Shown in pieces: positions 34,503-43,643 of a DNA stretch of 64,000 nucleotides. Numbering within the stretch: position 1 is the stretch's first letter; every line of letters starts with the position of its first letter. A program made the position numbers and the translations under genes. The DNA comes from an uncultured Muribaculaceae bacterium (GTDB lineage: Bacteria; Bacteroidota; Bacteroidia; Bacteroidales; Muribaculaceae): positions 248,001 through 312,000 of the forward strand of contig CAUBJF010000002.1 in assembly GCA_958436175.1 (NCBI GenBank), read 5' to 3'. The notes beneath the pieces are model-generated. The model was not told the DNA's origin and did no database searches. It saw nothing but the letters and a program-made list of their open reading frames with translations.

Positions 34503-35678
34503 TTAATATATTATTTCAAGAGGAGCAGTTTTAATCTTCGAAAAATCATCGAGATACTTAGACCAGGCAGACATGTTTTCAATGCCCTGACGGTTCCAGG
34601 CGTATCCCCAGTAATAGTCGAGTGTGTCTTCCGGTGCGAACTGTCGTGCGCCAAAGACATGATTATCCATCACGCCTGTAATGTCAAATCCAGTAGTCTG
34701 AACTACCCCGAGAAGAGCTTTCCCGTTGTCTGAACCCTGTGTAGGATCAGCATATGCAATAAACATCTCCTCAATAACAGGAGCGCTGGAGTCGCGAAGA
34801 GGAAACCCTACCGCTATGGGACGTACTTCCGACAGCCCTTCAAACCATACTTTAGCATGATTCAGTTGAGAACCACGATCCAGAGATATGATACGGTGCT
34901 CTACGACAGCACTGTCAGTCCCGACAGTCCGTGGGGCGAAGTCAAGACGGACGGTAAAACGTACAGGGCCACAGTCAAGGACTTTAGCAGTCTGATAACA
35001 CCAGGCGAAGAGAATCGAATCGTTTTCATAAAACGCGGACATACCGTCACCGGCTGTCGGTCCGACAGCATAGCAGTCCATACCTTTGCCATGGTCTATA
35101 TGGTAAGTAAAACTCTCTATATATTTTTGAGCAATCCCGGGATCTATGGCTTTCAACGAATCCGCTTTGCGCCAGTTGTCTCCAGATGTCTGGCTTGCAT
35201 AAAGTTCTTCAAGAATAGGGTTCTCATCCATATACTTGAAAAAAATATCGTAACCATAGGCACGTTCACCCTTTTCTTGCGTAGCAGGTCCATAAGCACG
35301 GAATCCGACAAGCTCGTTTTCCCATGCGATATCATCCTCTCTCTCCGGATATTTCCTTCCGACACAAACCGCCTTGTACTCATGGACAGTATCCGAAGCT
35401 AAGACGCGATATTCAGTTTTATTGTTTGGATCGACATCAGCCTGAAAAATCAGCTTCTTATCATAAGTTAGCTGAGAGGGTATTTCATTCCCTGACGCAT
35501 CAACCACATAGAAATAAGGGCCAGACAGTTTATCCCGGACATCGTCAATAGACAACTCGACGACTTCACCCGAACGAGCCAGTCCGCCCGTATTGATGAC
35601 AGCAATAGGCATCTCCCCATTGTTGACACATGCAGACAAGAAAGGCAGTAATGATACGAAAAGGCACCCGTGTTTCAT
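34503..35678 (-). CDS. DUF4861-family lipoprotein
   Basis: A 391-residue lipoprotein with lipobox FLSAC about 16 residues from the start at 35678. The fold pattern (IAWENELVGFRAYGPAT, later MSAFYENDSILFAW and YYWGYAWNR) matches DUF4861, a family found near polysaccharide-degradation genes in Bacteroidota; a link to uronate or pectin breakdown has been suggested for relatives but is not shown here. It heads the manA-ROK operon, so it may supply a hexose. The first 24 codons of the longer open frame are discarded because they precede the signal peptide and contain the promoter box. Confidence 0.72.
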   Translation of the reverse strand: MKHGCLFVSLLPFLSACVNNGEMPIAVINTGGLARSGEVVELSIDDVRDKLSGPYFYVVDASGNEIPSQLTYDKKLIFQADVDPNNKTEYRVLASDTVHEYKAVCVGRKYPEREDDIAWENELVGFRAYGPATQEKGERAYGYDIFFKYMDENPILEELYASQTSGDNWRKADSLKAIDPGIAQKYIESFTYHIDHGKGMDCYAVGPTAGDGMSAFYENDSILFAWCYQTAKVLDCGPVRFTVRLDFAPRTVGTDSAVVEHRIISLDRGSQLNHAKVWFEGLSEVRPIAVGFPLRDSSAPVIEEMFIAYADPTQGSDNGKALLGVVQTTGFDITGVMDNHVFGARQFAPEDTLDYYWGYAWNRQGIENMSAWSKYLDDFSKIKTAPLEIIY

Positions 35679-35697
35679 GCGATATTCAGATTTAATG

Positions 35698-35705
35698 CAA
35701 AAGTA
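35698..35705 (-). promoter_or_regulatory. Putative -7 box of the DUF4861-manA-ROK operon
   Basis: On the minus strand TACTTTTG matches TAnnTTTG and ends 19 bases before the ATG at 35678. The -33 region is not clear. Confidence 0.42.
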
Positions 35706-35740
35706 ATAAATTCTGCCGAATATTCCTCCATTCACACAGT

Positions 35741-35775
35741 AAAACAACAAAGGCGCACCAAGATTTGGTGCGCCT
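35741..35775 (-). terminator. grpE-dnaJ terminator
   Basis: On the minus strand AGGCGCACCA (35766-35775) pairs with TGGTGCGCCT (35751-35760) over 10 bp, followed by a U-rich run (35741-35750). It starts 23 bases after the dnaJ stop. Confidence 0.78.
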
Positions 35776-35798
35776 GAAATGTAAGATTCTTCGGTCTG

Positions 35799-36965
35799 TC
35801 AATCGAATATATGTTTGAGCTTTGAAAAAATGCGCTGGCTGTCGGCCGCCGTAGGCTTTATATTAGACTGCGTCCGCATTGTTTCAAACTGTTTCTTTTG
35901 CTCTTCAGTAAGATTCTCGGGCACATAAACCATGATGTTGATAAGTTCGTCGCCCTGTCCTCCATTTTCGGAATCTGGAAGTCCTTTACCACGAAGACGA
36001 AGCACTTTGCCCGGCTGAGTTCCGGCGGGTATATTCAGGCGAGCACGCCCTGTGATAGTAGGTACTTCAACAGCACCTCCAAGAACAGCAGTTGGAATAT
36101 CCAGCATAAGGTTATATATTACATCTGCCCCGTCTCTTATAAGTTCGGGATGCTTGATTTCCTCAATTACTACCAGGAGATCGCCCGGGACTCCGCCGCC
36201 TTTAGGGTAATTGCCTTTTCCTCTCAAAGCGAAAGTCTGGCCTTCCTGAACTCCGGCGGGTATAGTGAAACTTGTCTCTATATCACGTCTTTCAACCCCC
36301 TGTCCTCCGCAATAAGTACACTGTTCGGAGATAACCTTGCCTGTACCATCGCAATTAGGACATATAGATTGTGAATTGGACATACCGAAAGGTGTGTACT
36401 GTTGCTCAATTATCGTGCCTTGACCATGACAACGGGGACAAGTCGCAAACGCCACTCCATCTTTGGCACCTGTTCCCTTGCAATGGCTACAAGCTACGAA
36501 AGTCGGGACTTTCAAAGTCTTTGTAACTCCTTTGGCTATATCTTCGAGACTCAGCTTGACACGAATACGAAGGTCTCCGCCTTTACGCTGACGTCTCTGT
36601 TGGCGCCGACCGCCTGTGGCACCGCCAAAGCCACCGAAACCCCCGAATTCCTGAGCGAAACGATTGAGGATGTCATTGAGATCCATTCCCCCCATATCGT
36701 AATATCCGCCACCACCGGCTCCGCCTCCGAATCCTTGGGGACCCATAGCATGGCCATACTGGTTGTAAGCCTCGCGTTTTTTCTCGTCGCTAAGCACATC
36801 ATAAGCTTCTGCCGCCTCCTTGAATTTCTCTTCGGCGGCTTTATCGCCCGGATTGCGGTCGGGATGGTACTGCAATGCCAGTTTGCGATAGGCCTTCTTG
36901 ATTTGTTCGGGAGTGGCATCCCGGCCGACACCGAGGACTTCGTAATAATCTCTTTTCTCTGCCAT
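35799..36965 (-). CDS. dnaJ: Chaperone protein DnaJ
   Basis: A 388-residue Hsp40. J domain at 1-70 with HPD at 34-36, a Gly/Phe-rich linker (about 75-130, GFGGGAGGGGYYDMGG), the four zinc repeats CSHCKGTG, CPRCHGQG, CPNCDGTG and CTYCGGQG, and the C-terminal substrate domains. Cofactor of DnaK. It follows grpE by 16 bases on the same strand; dnaK is not in this window. Confidence 0.97.
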   Translation of the reverse strand: MAEKRDYYEVLGVGRDATPEQIKKAYRKLALQYHPDRNPGDKAAEEKFKEAAEAYDVLSDEKKREAYNQYGHAMGPQGFGGGAGGGGYYDMGGMDLNDILNRFAQEFGGFGGFGGATGGRRQQRRQRKGGDLRIRVKLSLEDIAKGVTKTLKVPTFVACSHCKGTGAKDGVAFATCPRCHGQGTIIEQQYTPFGMSNSQSICPNCDGTGKVISEQCTYCGGQGVERRDIETSFTIPAGVQEGQTFALRGKGNYPKGGGVPGDLLVVIEEIKHPELIRDGADVIYNLMLDIPTAVLGGAVEVPTITGRARLNIPAGTQPGKVLRLRGKGLPDSENGGQGDELINIMVYVPENLTEEQKKQFETMRTQSNIKPTAADSQRIFSKLKHIFD

Positions 36966-36981
36966 AGCTATGTAGCTCTTC

Positions 36982-37584
36982 TTATTCGCCTACAGCCACT
37001 TTAGCGTGACGAAGGACTTTGTCGTTGAGAGTATAACCTTTTTGAGTAGTATCGATGACCTTCCCCTTAAGCTCTTCCGAAGGTGCGGGAATCGTAGCGA
37101 TAGCCTCGTGCAGGTCAGGGTCAAAAGTCGCACCATTGCTTTCCATGGGCTTTACACCGTTAGCAGAGAGGTATCCTACAAGCTTGTTATATATAAGCTC
37201 GAATCCCTTGCGGACGGATGCAGCATCCGTGTCATTCTCAGTAGCGGCGAGTCCACGTTCGAAGTCATCGACTATCGGGAGTAAGCCGAGGAGCACTCTT
37301 TCGGCAGCATTCTTCAGTAGGTCTGCTTTCTCACGGGTGACACGCTTGCGATAATTATCAAACTCGGCCATAAGGTAGAGATAGTCCTTTTTTGATTTCT
37401 CCAATTCCTGAAGAGATTCATCGAGTTTACCTTGAAGGTCAGCATTTTCTGCAAGAGCCGCATCCTCAGCGGCTGTATTTGCTTCCTCGTTTTCATCAAG
37501 TATATCAAATACCTCCGGAGATTCTGCCGATGCATCTATATCATGGAGCTTAGCTCCTTGTTTGTTATTCTTCTTGTCGCTCAT
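36982..37584 (-). CDS. grpE: Nucleotide exchange factor GrpE
   Basis: A 200-residue protein with an acidic, disordered start, a long coiled coil at about 45-95 (LQGKLDESLQELEKSKKDYL) and the conserved four-helix/beta-wing part (LLPIVDDFERGL ... GVKPMESNGATFDPDLHEAI). It exchanges ADP on DnaK. First gene of the grpE-dnaJ operon. Confidence 0.95.
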   Translation of the reverse strand: MSDKKNNKQGAKLHDIDASAESPEVFDILDENEEANTAAEDAALAENADLQGKLDESLQELEKSKKDYLYLMAEFDNYRKRVTREKADLLKNAAERVLLGLLPIVDDFERGLAATENDTDAASVRKGFELIYNKLVGYLSANGVKPMESNGATFDPDLHEAIATIPAPSEELKGKVIDTTQKGYTLNDKVLRHAKVAVGE

Positions 37585-37615
37585 TTCTAATGCATTTTTA
37601 TCTGTTCTCCTAATA

Positions 37616-37623
37616 CAAAAATA
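37616..37623 (-). promoter_or_regulatory. Putative -7 box of grpE-dnaJ
   Basis: On the minus strand TATTTTTG matches TAnnTTTG, about 30 bases before the grpE ATG, in the 103-base gap between ispE and grpE. No CIRCE-like inverted repeat was found. Confidence 0.42.
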
Positions 37624-37687
37624 CTGCCAGAATCTGTTAAATCCTGACCTTGCTACGATTATACAACAAAATACTGTACAATAACGT

Positions 37688-38551
37688 TCACTTGCTCATC
37701 ACATAAGGCTGGCTCCCGCGGAAAACCTCGCAATATGACAAATCCCGACAAACCTTCTCTGCCATTTTGGCATCATCGAACAGCCCAAAGACAGAAGCTC
37801 CAGATCCGCTCATAGAACTGAACACCGCACCGGACGAGTACATAACATCCTTGACTCTCGCAATCTCGGGTCGCAAAGGAAAAATACTTTGTTCGAAATC
37901 GTTAGTCATATCTTTCCGCTTGGGCCAGAGGTGTGGGTCTAAGGTCACTATATCATCCAGATGCTCAATATCGTTTCCACATAGCATAGCCCCGGCATAA
38001 GCTTCTCGGGTAGAGACGCTATCGCTCTGGGGTTTTGCTACAACGATTTCCATACCTTCAATCGACGGTATTTCGATAGGTGTCAACACTTCGCCGATCC
38101 CATGCGCAAGCATGGGTCGATTGTAAATAAAGAATGGACAGTCCGCCCCGACTGTCAATGCAACATCAGCCATATCACCCAGACTCAAGCCTAGCCCATA
38201 CAGCTCGTTGACAGCACGTATTGCGAAGGAAGCATCGGAAGAACCGCCCCCCAGTCCAGCCCCGGACGGTATTAACTTGCTGAGATATATGTCGGTAGGA
38301 GGTAAGGTGCGCCCAATATGTTTTTCCAAAGCAGCCAGGGCACGTACAACGAGATTGTCTTCAGGACGACAATCCAAATGTTTCTCCCCTATAAGAGTAA
38401 AGTGATTCTCGCCATCAGAGGAAGGCACAATCTCGAGAATATCACACCATCCTATAGGCAGCATGATCGTCTCAAGTTCATGATAGCCGTCCGGAAGAAG
38501 GCCGACAATCCTTAGTCCAAGGTTTATTTTTGCATTAGGGAATAATATCAT
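37688..38551 (-). CDS. ispE: 4-diphosphocytidyl-2-C-methyl-D-erythritol kinase
   Basis: A 287-residue GHMP kinase of the MEP isoprenoid pathway. Lys8 in PNAKINLGL is the substrate-site Lys, the ATP loop PSGAGLGGGSSDA is at 95-107, and GADCPFFI carries the catalytic Asp. It begins 1 base after the FadL-like gene, suggesting co-transcription. Confidence 0.95.
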   Translation of the reverse strand: MILFPNAKINLGLRIVGLLPDGYHELETIMLPIGWCDILEIVPSSDGENHFTLIGEKHLDCRPEDNLVVRALAALEKHIGRTLPPTDIYLSKLIPSGAGLGGGSSDASFAIRAVNELYGLGLSLGDMADVALTVGADCPFFIYNRPMLAHGIGEVLTPIEIPSIEGMEIVVAKPQSDSVSTREAYAGAMLCGNDIEHLDDIVTLDPHLWPKRKDMTNDFEQSIFPLRPEIARVKDVMYSSGAVFSSMSGSGASVFGLFDDAKMAEKVCRDLSYCEVFRGSQPYVMSK

Positions 38552-38552
38552 C

Positions 38553-39866
38553 TCAGAACTTATATGAGAAACCTATAGAAGGATTCCAGGCATGGACCTT
38601 ATAATCAGCGGTAAAAGTACTCGTTTTACCCAATAATAGGTCGGCATACTCGCACGAGGCACCATCACGACCAAGACCGGCAACGTATAGAAGTGAAGCG
38701 TCGATGCTGAAGGATGACACGGGGGAAAATGAGAAACCGACAGAGGGCGAAATCTTGGTCATACCAGGGGTTTCGGGATTATAACGGTTCCTACGTACAG
38801 GGGTTGTGTCGACCATAAGTCCGGCACGTACATCGAAGCGTTTGGTAATAGTGTATTGCGCACCAAGTTTATATGTCCACGAATTTCTATAGTCTTTCAC
38901 AAGATGCTGGTCGAATGCTGCGAGCTGTTCGCTTAGAAAATGTATGTCGAGCGATTTGTATGCGCTCCAGCCTGTCCACTGCATGTCGGCAGCAAGGAGC
39001 AGCTTATCCAGCGGTCTGTAGGCGACACCGAAATTAAGTACTGCGGCTGCAGGCATGCTCGCCGAAAAGTTGGCAGCATCTAGTATGCCGAGTCTGTCTT
39101 CGAGAAGACGACGAGCTACTTCGTTACCGTAACGAACCGATGCCTCACCCATCTTAACCCTCAGGGTCATCTTGCTCCGGAATGAGGCTCCGACAGTGAC
39201 TTTACTGTTTATATCCCACATAGCACCGACATTTACACCGACTGTTGTCGAAGACTTTCCTTTCAGGTTGATGCTTGCCGGAGTATCCTTGAACCTATAT
39301 TCCTGTCCCAACGACGCAAGAATTGCATTAGCAGATTCTACCGGTACAAGGCCTTTGTCAAGGTCTACGTCGCCGAAGCTTATCATTGCTCCGGCTCCGA
39401 CAGAAAAGTTTGGCAATACTCGCCAGGCTATCGTCGGCTGGATTGTAAAAACTTTAAGATTGACTTTCTGGCTAAGAACAGCTCCAGGCCAGTTGTCGCC
39501 CCAGTTGATACCACTGCCATAAGGAGTATAAAAGCTAACGCCGGCTTTAAGATTGTCGTAGATACTCATACCGAGGTTAAACGACAAGGGAGTAGACGGA
39601 GTGTTGTCTGTGTAATAAGTCGTTCCCTTGTAGTCTGCAGAAGCTTGGGCGAAGATACCCGTCACGGAACCACGGAAGTCGATAGTCCTATCCATGAATG
39701 CAAGACCAGCCGGATTGAAAATCATACTTTCAGATCCGAGTTTCTGTGCAACCCCAGTATGCCCCATACCATTCTGGCGGGCGCTAAGCGTATTAATCTG
39801 ATAGCCTTCTGCATTCATCGACAGCACAGAGAATGCCATCATTATCGATGTAAAAACCTTTTTCAC
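38553..39866 (-). CDS. OmpP1/FadL-family outer-membrane protein
   Basis: A 437-residue predicted outer-membrane barrel. A signal peptide (about 1-20) is followed by the FadL N-terminal hatch signature, INTLSARQNGMGHTGVA then KLGSESMIFNPAGLAFM, and many amphipathic strands ending in an aromatic residue (GFSYKF). FadL relatives carry hydrophobic compounds across the outer membrane; in Bacteroidota the substrate is usually unknown. It shares a transcript with ispE. Confidence 0.88.
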   Translation of the reverse strand: MKKVFTSIMMAFSVLSMNAEGYQINTLSARQNGMGHTGVAQKLGSESMIFNPAGLAFMDRTIDFRGSVTGIFAQASADYKGTTYYTDNTPSTPLSFNLGMSIYDNLKAGVSFYTPYGSGINWGDNWPGAVLSQKVNLKVFTIQPTIAWRVLPNFSVGAGAMISFGDVDLDKGLVPVESANAILASLGQEYRFKDTPASINLKGKSSTTVGVNVGAMWDINSKVTVGASFRSKMTLRVKMGEASVRYGNEVARRLLEDRLGILDAANFSASMPAAAVLNFGVAYRPLDKLLLAADMQWTGWSAYKSLDIHFLSEQLAAFDQHLVKDYRNSWTYKLGAQYTITKRFDVRAGLMVDTTPVRRNRYNPETPGMTKISPSVGFSFSPVSSFSIDASLLYVAGLGRDGASCEYADLLLGKTSTFTADYKVHAWNPSIGFSYKF

Positions 39867-39910
39867 CTTAAAAAATTACTTTAGTCATGAGTTTGGAGAG
39901 ATGCGTATCA

Positions 39911-40882
39911 CTACGTTATAACGTTGGTAGGACAACCATCGATATATGCCTTTACGTTCGACAAGGCAATATCGAAAAGCCGCTTTCTTGCCTCCACGGA
40001 AGCCCAGGCCAGATGGGGGGTTATAAAACAGTTCCTCGCCGCAAGCAGTTCGCAGTCATGTTTCGGAGGCTCGTTGCACAGGACATCGAGCCCTGCCGCA
40101 TAAATCTTTGAATTATTGAGAGCATCAGCAAGGGCATGTTCGTCAACGACAGGCCCTCTCGAAGTATTGATCAATATCGCCGAAGGTTTCATCAAAGCGA
40201 GAGTGTCGGCACAAACGAGGTCTTTTGTCGAAGAAGTCAAGGGGCAATGAAGGCTCAAAACGTCAGAGCGTCGGAACAAGTCCTGGAGGCCTGTCTTTTC
40301 ATATCCCTCCGGCAAATCTTCCTGCTTTTTAGAAGTATACACAAGTATCTTCATACCGAGCGCTGCAGCAATAGCTGCTGTCGCACTACCTGTATGACCC
40401 AGGCCGACAACACCGAAGTTCTTGCCGGCAAGCTCGTGCCAGTCGAAATCTCTATAAGTGAAATCGGAAGAATCCGACCAACGGCCTCTGGCATTCTCTG
40501 CCGCATAGTGCTCTACTCTTTCTGTAATAGCGAGAAGGAGGGAGATAGCCGTCTGGGCGACTGAATTAGTACTATAAGATGGAATATTGGTAACTGTTAT
40601 ACCTCTATGGCCAGCTGCCTCTGTATCAATAATGTTAAAACCTGTGGCAAGAACGCCTATATATTTCAATCCTTTGCACCAATCCATTATTTCGGCACTG
40701 ACAGGCACCTTATTTGTCAGCACCATATCGGCATCTCCGATACGGTCTGCAATTTGATCCGGAGCAGTACGAGGATAGACCATAGTTGGTGCTATCGCAT
40801 CAAACAGCTTCCAAATAGAATCCTCGACGGGATAGAGAGACTCCCCGTCGAGGCATATTATCTTATGGTGTGCTACATTCAT
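39911..40882 (-). CDS. D-2-hydroxyacid dehydrogenase (glycerate dehydrogenase-like)
   Basis: A 323-residue NAD-dependent dehydrogenase. The Rossmann motif is VVGLGHTG near 156-163; the catalytic Arg lies in NTSRGPVVDE near 232-241, Glu near CNEPP and His in TPHLAWAS near 288-295. Such enzymes use hydroxypyruvate/glycerate or similar acids. It overlaps the upstream prs gene by 4 bases and probably shares its mRNA. Confidence 0.9.
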   Translation of the reverse strand: MNVAHHKIICLDGESLYPVEDSIWKLFDAIAPTMVYPRTAPDQIADRIGDADMVLTNKVPVSAEIMDWCKGLKYIGVLATGFNIIDTEAAGHRGITVTNIPSYSTNSVAQTAISLLLAITERVEHYAAENARGRWSDSSDFTYRDFDWHELAGKNFGVVGLGHTGSATAAIAAALGMKILVYTSKKQEDLPEGYEKTGLQDLFRRSDVLSLHCPLTSSTKDLVCADTLALMKPSAILINTSRGPVVDEHALADALNNSKIYAAGLDVLCNEPPKHDCELLAARNCFITPHLAWASVEARKRLFDIALSNVKAYIDGCPTNVIT

Positions 40883-41823
40883 TTGATAAGATACTGCGAA
40901 GAGATGGACTGGTTAGAGTGAACTCGTCGTATAGTATCGGCAAAAAGACGTGCCACCGAAAGAATCGTGCATTTGGGGCAGTCTTTATCATAAGGAATCG
41001 AATTAGTGAATATCATCTCTGTAAGAGAAGATTCATTGACCCGTTCAGTAGCCGGATCGCTCATGATAGCGTGTGAGGCGAGAGCGCGGACACTCTTAGC
41101 TCCGTTCTCCATCATGAGGTTGGCTGCCTTTGTAATGGTACCTGCTGTGTCGACCATATCATCTACAAGAATAACATTCTTGTCCTTGACATCGCCAATA
41201 ACTGTCATCTTGGCAACCACATTTGCTTTCGCTCTTTGTTTGTGGCAAAGTACAAGTGGTACATCAAGATACTTCGCATAGCTGTTAGCTCGTTTTGCAC
41301 CACCGACATCGGGTGTCGCTATCACCATATCATCGAGCTTAAGGCTCTGTATATAAGGGATGAATACGGAAGATGCATAAAGATGGTCGACTGGGATATT
41401 GAAGAACCCCTGGATCTGATCAGCATGGAGATCCATAGTTATCACACGGTCCGCACCGGCTGTCACGAGCATGTCTGAGACAAGTTTTGCAGCAATAGAC
41501 ACACGAGGCTTGTCCTTGCGGTCCTGACGGGCCCAACCAAAATAAGGAATCACAGCTATTACCGACTTGGCTGAAGCACGCTTTGCTGCGTCAATCATAA
41601 GAAGCAGCTCCATGAGGTTGTCGCAGTTGGGGAAGGTACTCTGTACGAGGTAGACTTCGCAACCGCGTACTGATTCCTCGAAAGAGACTTCGAATTCACC
41701 ATCAGCGAAATGCTCAATTTTCATCGAGCCGAGCTCTACACCAAGTTCTTTACAGATTTCCTCGGCCATATACCTGGATTTAGTACCGGAGAAAATCTTG
41801 AAAGGGTTTAAGGAAGTATCCAT
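40879..41823 (-). CDS. prs: Ribose-phosphate pyrophosphokinase
   Basis: A 314-residue enzyme making PRPP from ribose 5-phosphate and ATP. The flexible-loop segment PYFGWARQDRKDKPRV and the PRPP-binding loop VILVDDMVDTAGTI are clear, with DLHADQIQGFF and TPDVGGAKRA between them. Length fits the bacterial class I enzyme. The stop overlaps the dehydrogenase start. Confidence 0.96.
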   Translation of the reverse strand: MDTSLNPFKIFSGTKSRYMAEEICKELGVELGSMKIEHFADGEFEVSFEESVRGCEVYLVQSTFPNCDNLMELLLMIDAAKRASAKSVIAVIPYFGWARQDRKDKPRVSIAAKLVSDMLVTAGADRVITMDLHADQIQGFFNIPVDHLYASSVFIPYIQSLKLDDMVIATPDVGGAKRANSYAKYLDVPLVLCHKQRAKANVVAKMTVIGDVKDKNVILVDDMVDTAGTITKAANLMMENGAKSVRALASHAIMSDPATERVNESSLTEMIFTNSIPYDKDCPKCTILSVARLFADTIRRVHSNQSISSQYLIK

Positions 41824-41847
41824 TGATCTATATGAAGATTATGTGGT

Positions 41848-43632
41848 TTATTTCTTTATTGTTCGGGAAGTTGTTTTCGCCGTCTTCTGTTTCTTTTGTC
41901 CTTTGGCAGCCAGACGATCAAGTTCCGGCTGCAATGGTTCGAACCGTTCTGCAGAAAGCTTCCATACCGCTGCGCCGTGAGCCGTAACAGTAAGCGTAAA
42001 TGGTTCGGATGTCGACAAGACCTTGGAAGCTATCTCTCCGCTTATCAGCTCGGTTGCCTTAGGATCGCGACCTTCGGAGATGTCGAGAGTAGTAAATGCA
42101 TGAGAAGGGATACGGACGGCGATATCATCCTGGGTATCAAAGAAATTAACGACTATCAAAAGCGTAGTATCTCCATGATGACGCAGGAATGCGAAATGAC
42201 GGTGAGGATTGAGTGCAGGATTATCAAGGTTGACATACATTAGATCGAAGAACGAACCTTCTGCTATCGCTTCTTCGGTCGATGCAATTTTGAGTATTCG
42301 TGAATATACGTCTCGTAAAGCCATCTGAGAAGGAGCAAGTCGTCCATTGCACCGGCCACCGTTTAGCCAACGACGTACTGTCGACACGCTCCAGTAGTCG
42401 AAAATCGTCGTACGTCCGTCCAGTCCACTGAATCCTTCTGCATCCATGCCAGGCTCGCCAAGCTCCTGACCGAAATAAATCATCATAGGGCCTGTCGACA
42501 TCATTGAACTTACAACCAAAGAGGGTATGGCTCTCCATGGGTCCCCGGCATAAAACTGGGATGCAAAACGCTGCTCATCATGATTCTCAAGGAAATTCAG
42601 CATGCGGGAAGATATGCCCTCAACAGTCTGCCAACATCCCGTCAGACGTGCTGCCGAATGACTTGATGTCTCAATAGCACGAAGAGTATCGTAGAGATTC
42701 ACTTTGTCGTAAAGATAATCGAAATGTCCGAATTCCAGATAAGGGCGATATAAGGCAACATCATATATCTCGGCAATGAAGACAATATCGGGATAGTGCG
42801 ACTTGATATGAGGTATCGCCCAGTTCCAGAATTCCACGGGAACCATATGGACCATGTCACATCGGAATCCATCGATACCTTTTGCCGCCCAGTACCGCAG
42901 AATGTGGAGCATCTTGAACCAGGTATCGGGGATAGGATCGAAATGACGGGTTCCATCACCGTAATCCATGCCGTAGTTTAATTTGACAGTCTCATACCAG
43001 TCGTGCTGCCCCGGGAAAGCGGTGAAGCAATCATTGCCGGATGCTTTTGCCGGAAATTCGACGTATGCATCCGCTCCTTGACCCAGGTCGATATGAGGAG
43101 CGAACTGTTGGCGTGTTATATAATAGAAGTTGTTATTCGGAGAGAAAAACATTTCGGTATTATCCCCCGCTCCAAAATCTTCTATGCCTGCCGGCTTGAC
43201 ATCGGAATGATACTGACGGGCGACATGGTTCGGGACAAAATCTATGATAACCTTCAGACCGGCTTTATGTGTGCGTTCGACAAGATGTTCGAACTCTTCC
43301 ATACGATGAGGCACATCTACTGCAATATCAGGGTCAATATCATAATAGTCGACGATGGCATACGGACTTCCGGCTTTGCCTTTGACGATATGGGGATTTT
43401 GCCTGGCTATGCCGAAAGAGGTATAATCGGCATCATGAGCATGTTCTATAATCCCTGTAAACCAGACATGAGTAACGCCAAGCTCCTTAATTGAGGCAAG
43501 AACTGTATCGTCTATCGATTCCATCTTTCCTGAACCGTTTTGTTCTATGGAACCTCCGACAACAGGCGTCTCACAATAATTTGTAAACAGTCGTGGAAGA
43601 AGCTGATAAATGATCGGTTTAAGGGTTTTCAT
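41848..43632 (-). CDS. GH13 alpha-amylase-family enzyme, cytoplasmic
   Basis: A 594-residue GH13 protein with all four regions: DFVPNHV 131-137, GFRCDMVHM 255-263 (nucleophile D259), IAEIYD 286-291 (E288), and ENHDEQ 349-354 (D352). There is no signal peptide, so it should act in the cytoplasm on glycogen or imported maltodextrin. A C-terminal beta domain (about 480-575) and a Lys/Thr-rich tail (GQKKQKTAKTTSRTIKK) follow. It sits 11 bases after the patatin gene and 24 bases before prs. Exact specificity cannot be told. Confidence 0.9.
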   Translation of the reverse strand: MKTLKPIIYQLLPRLFTNYCETPVVGGSIEQNGSGKMESIDDTVLASIKELGVTHVWFTGIIEHAHDADYTSFGIARQNPHIVKGKAGSPYAIVDYYDIDPDIAVDVPHRMEEFEHLVERTHKAGLKVIIDFVPNHVARQYHSDVKPAGIEDFGAGDNTEMFFSPNNNFYYITRQQFAPHIDLGQGADAYVEFPAKASGNDCFTAFPGQHDWYETVKLNYGMDYGDGTRHFDPIPDTWFKMLHILRYWAAKGIDGFRCDMVHMVPVEFWNWAIPHIKSHYPDIVFIAEIYDVALYRPYLEFGHFDYLYDKVNLYDTLRAIETSSHSAARLTGCWQTVEGISSRMLNFLENHDEQRFASQFYAGDPWRAIPSLVVSSMMSTGPMMIYFGQELGEPGMDAEGFSGLDGRTTIFDYWSVSTVRRWLNGGRCNGRLAPSQMALRDVYSRILKIASTEEAIAEGSFFDLMYVNLDNPALNPHRHFAFLRHHGDTTLLIVVNFFDTQDDIAVRIPSHAFTTLDISEGRDPKATELISGEIASKVLSTSEPFTLTVTAHGAAVWKLSAERFEPLQPELDRLAAKGQKKQKTAKTTSRTIKK

Positions 43633-43643
43633 TCGCGATTGAA

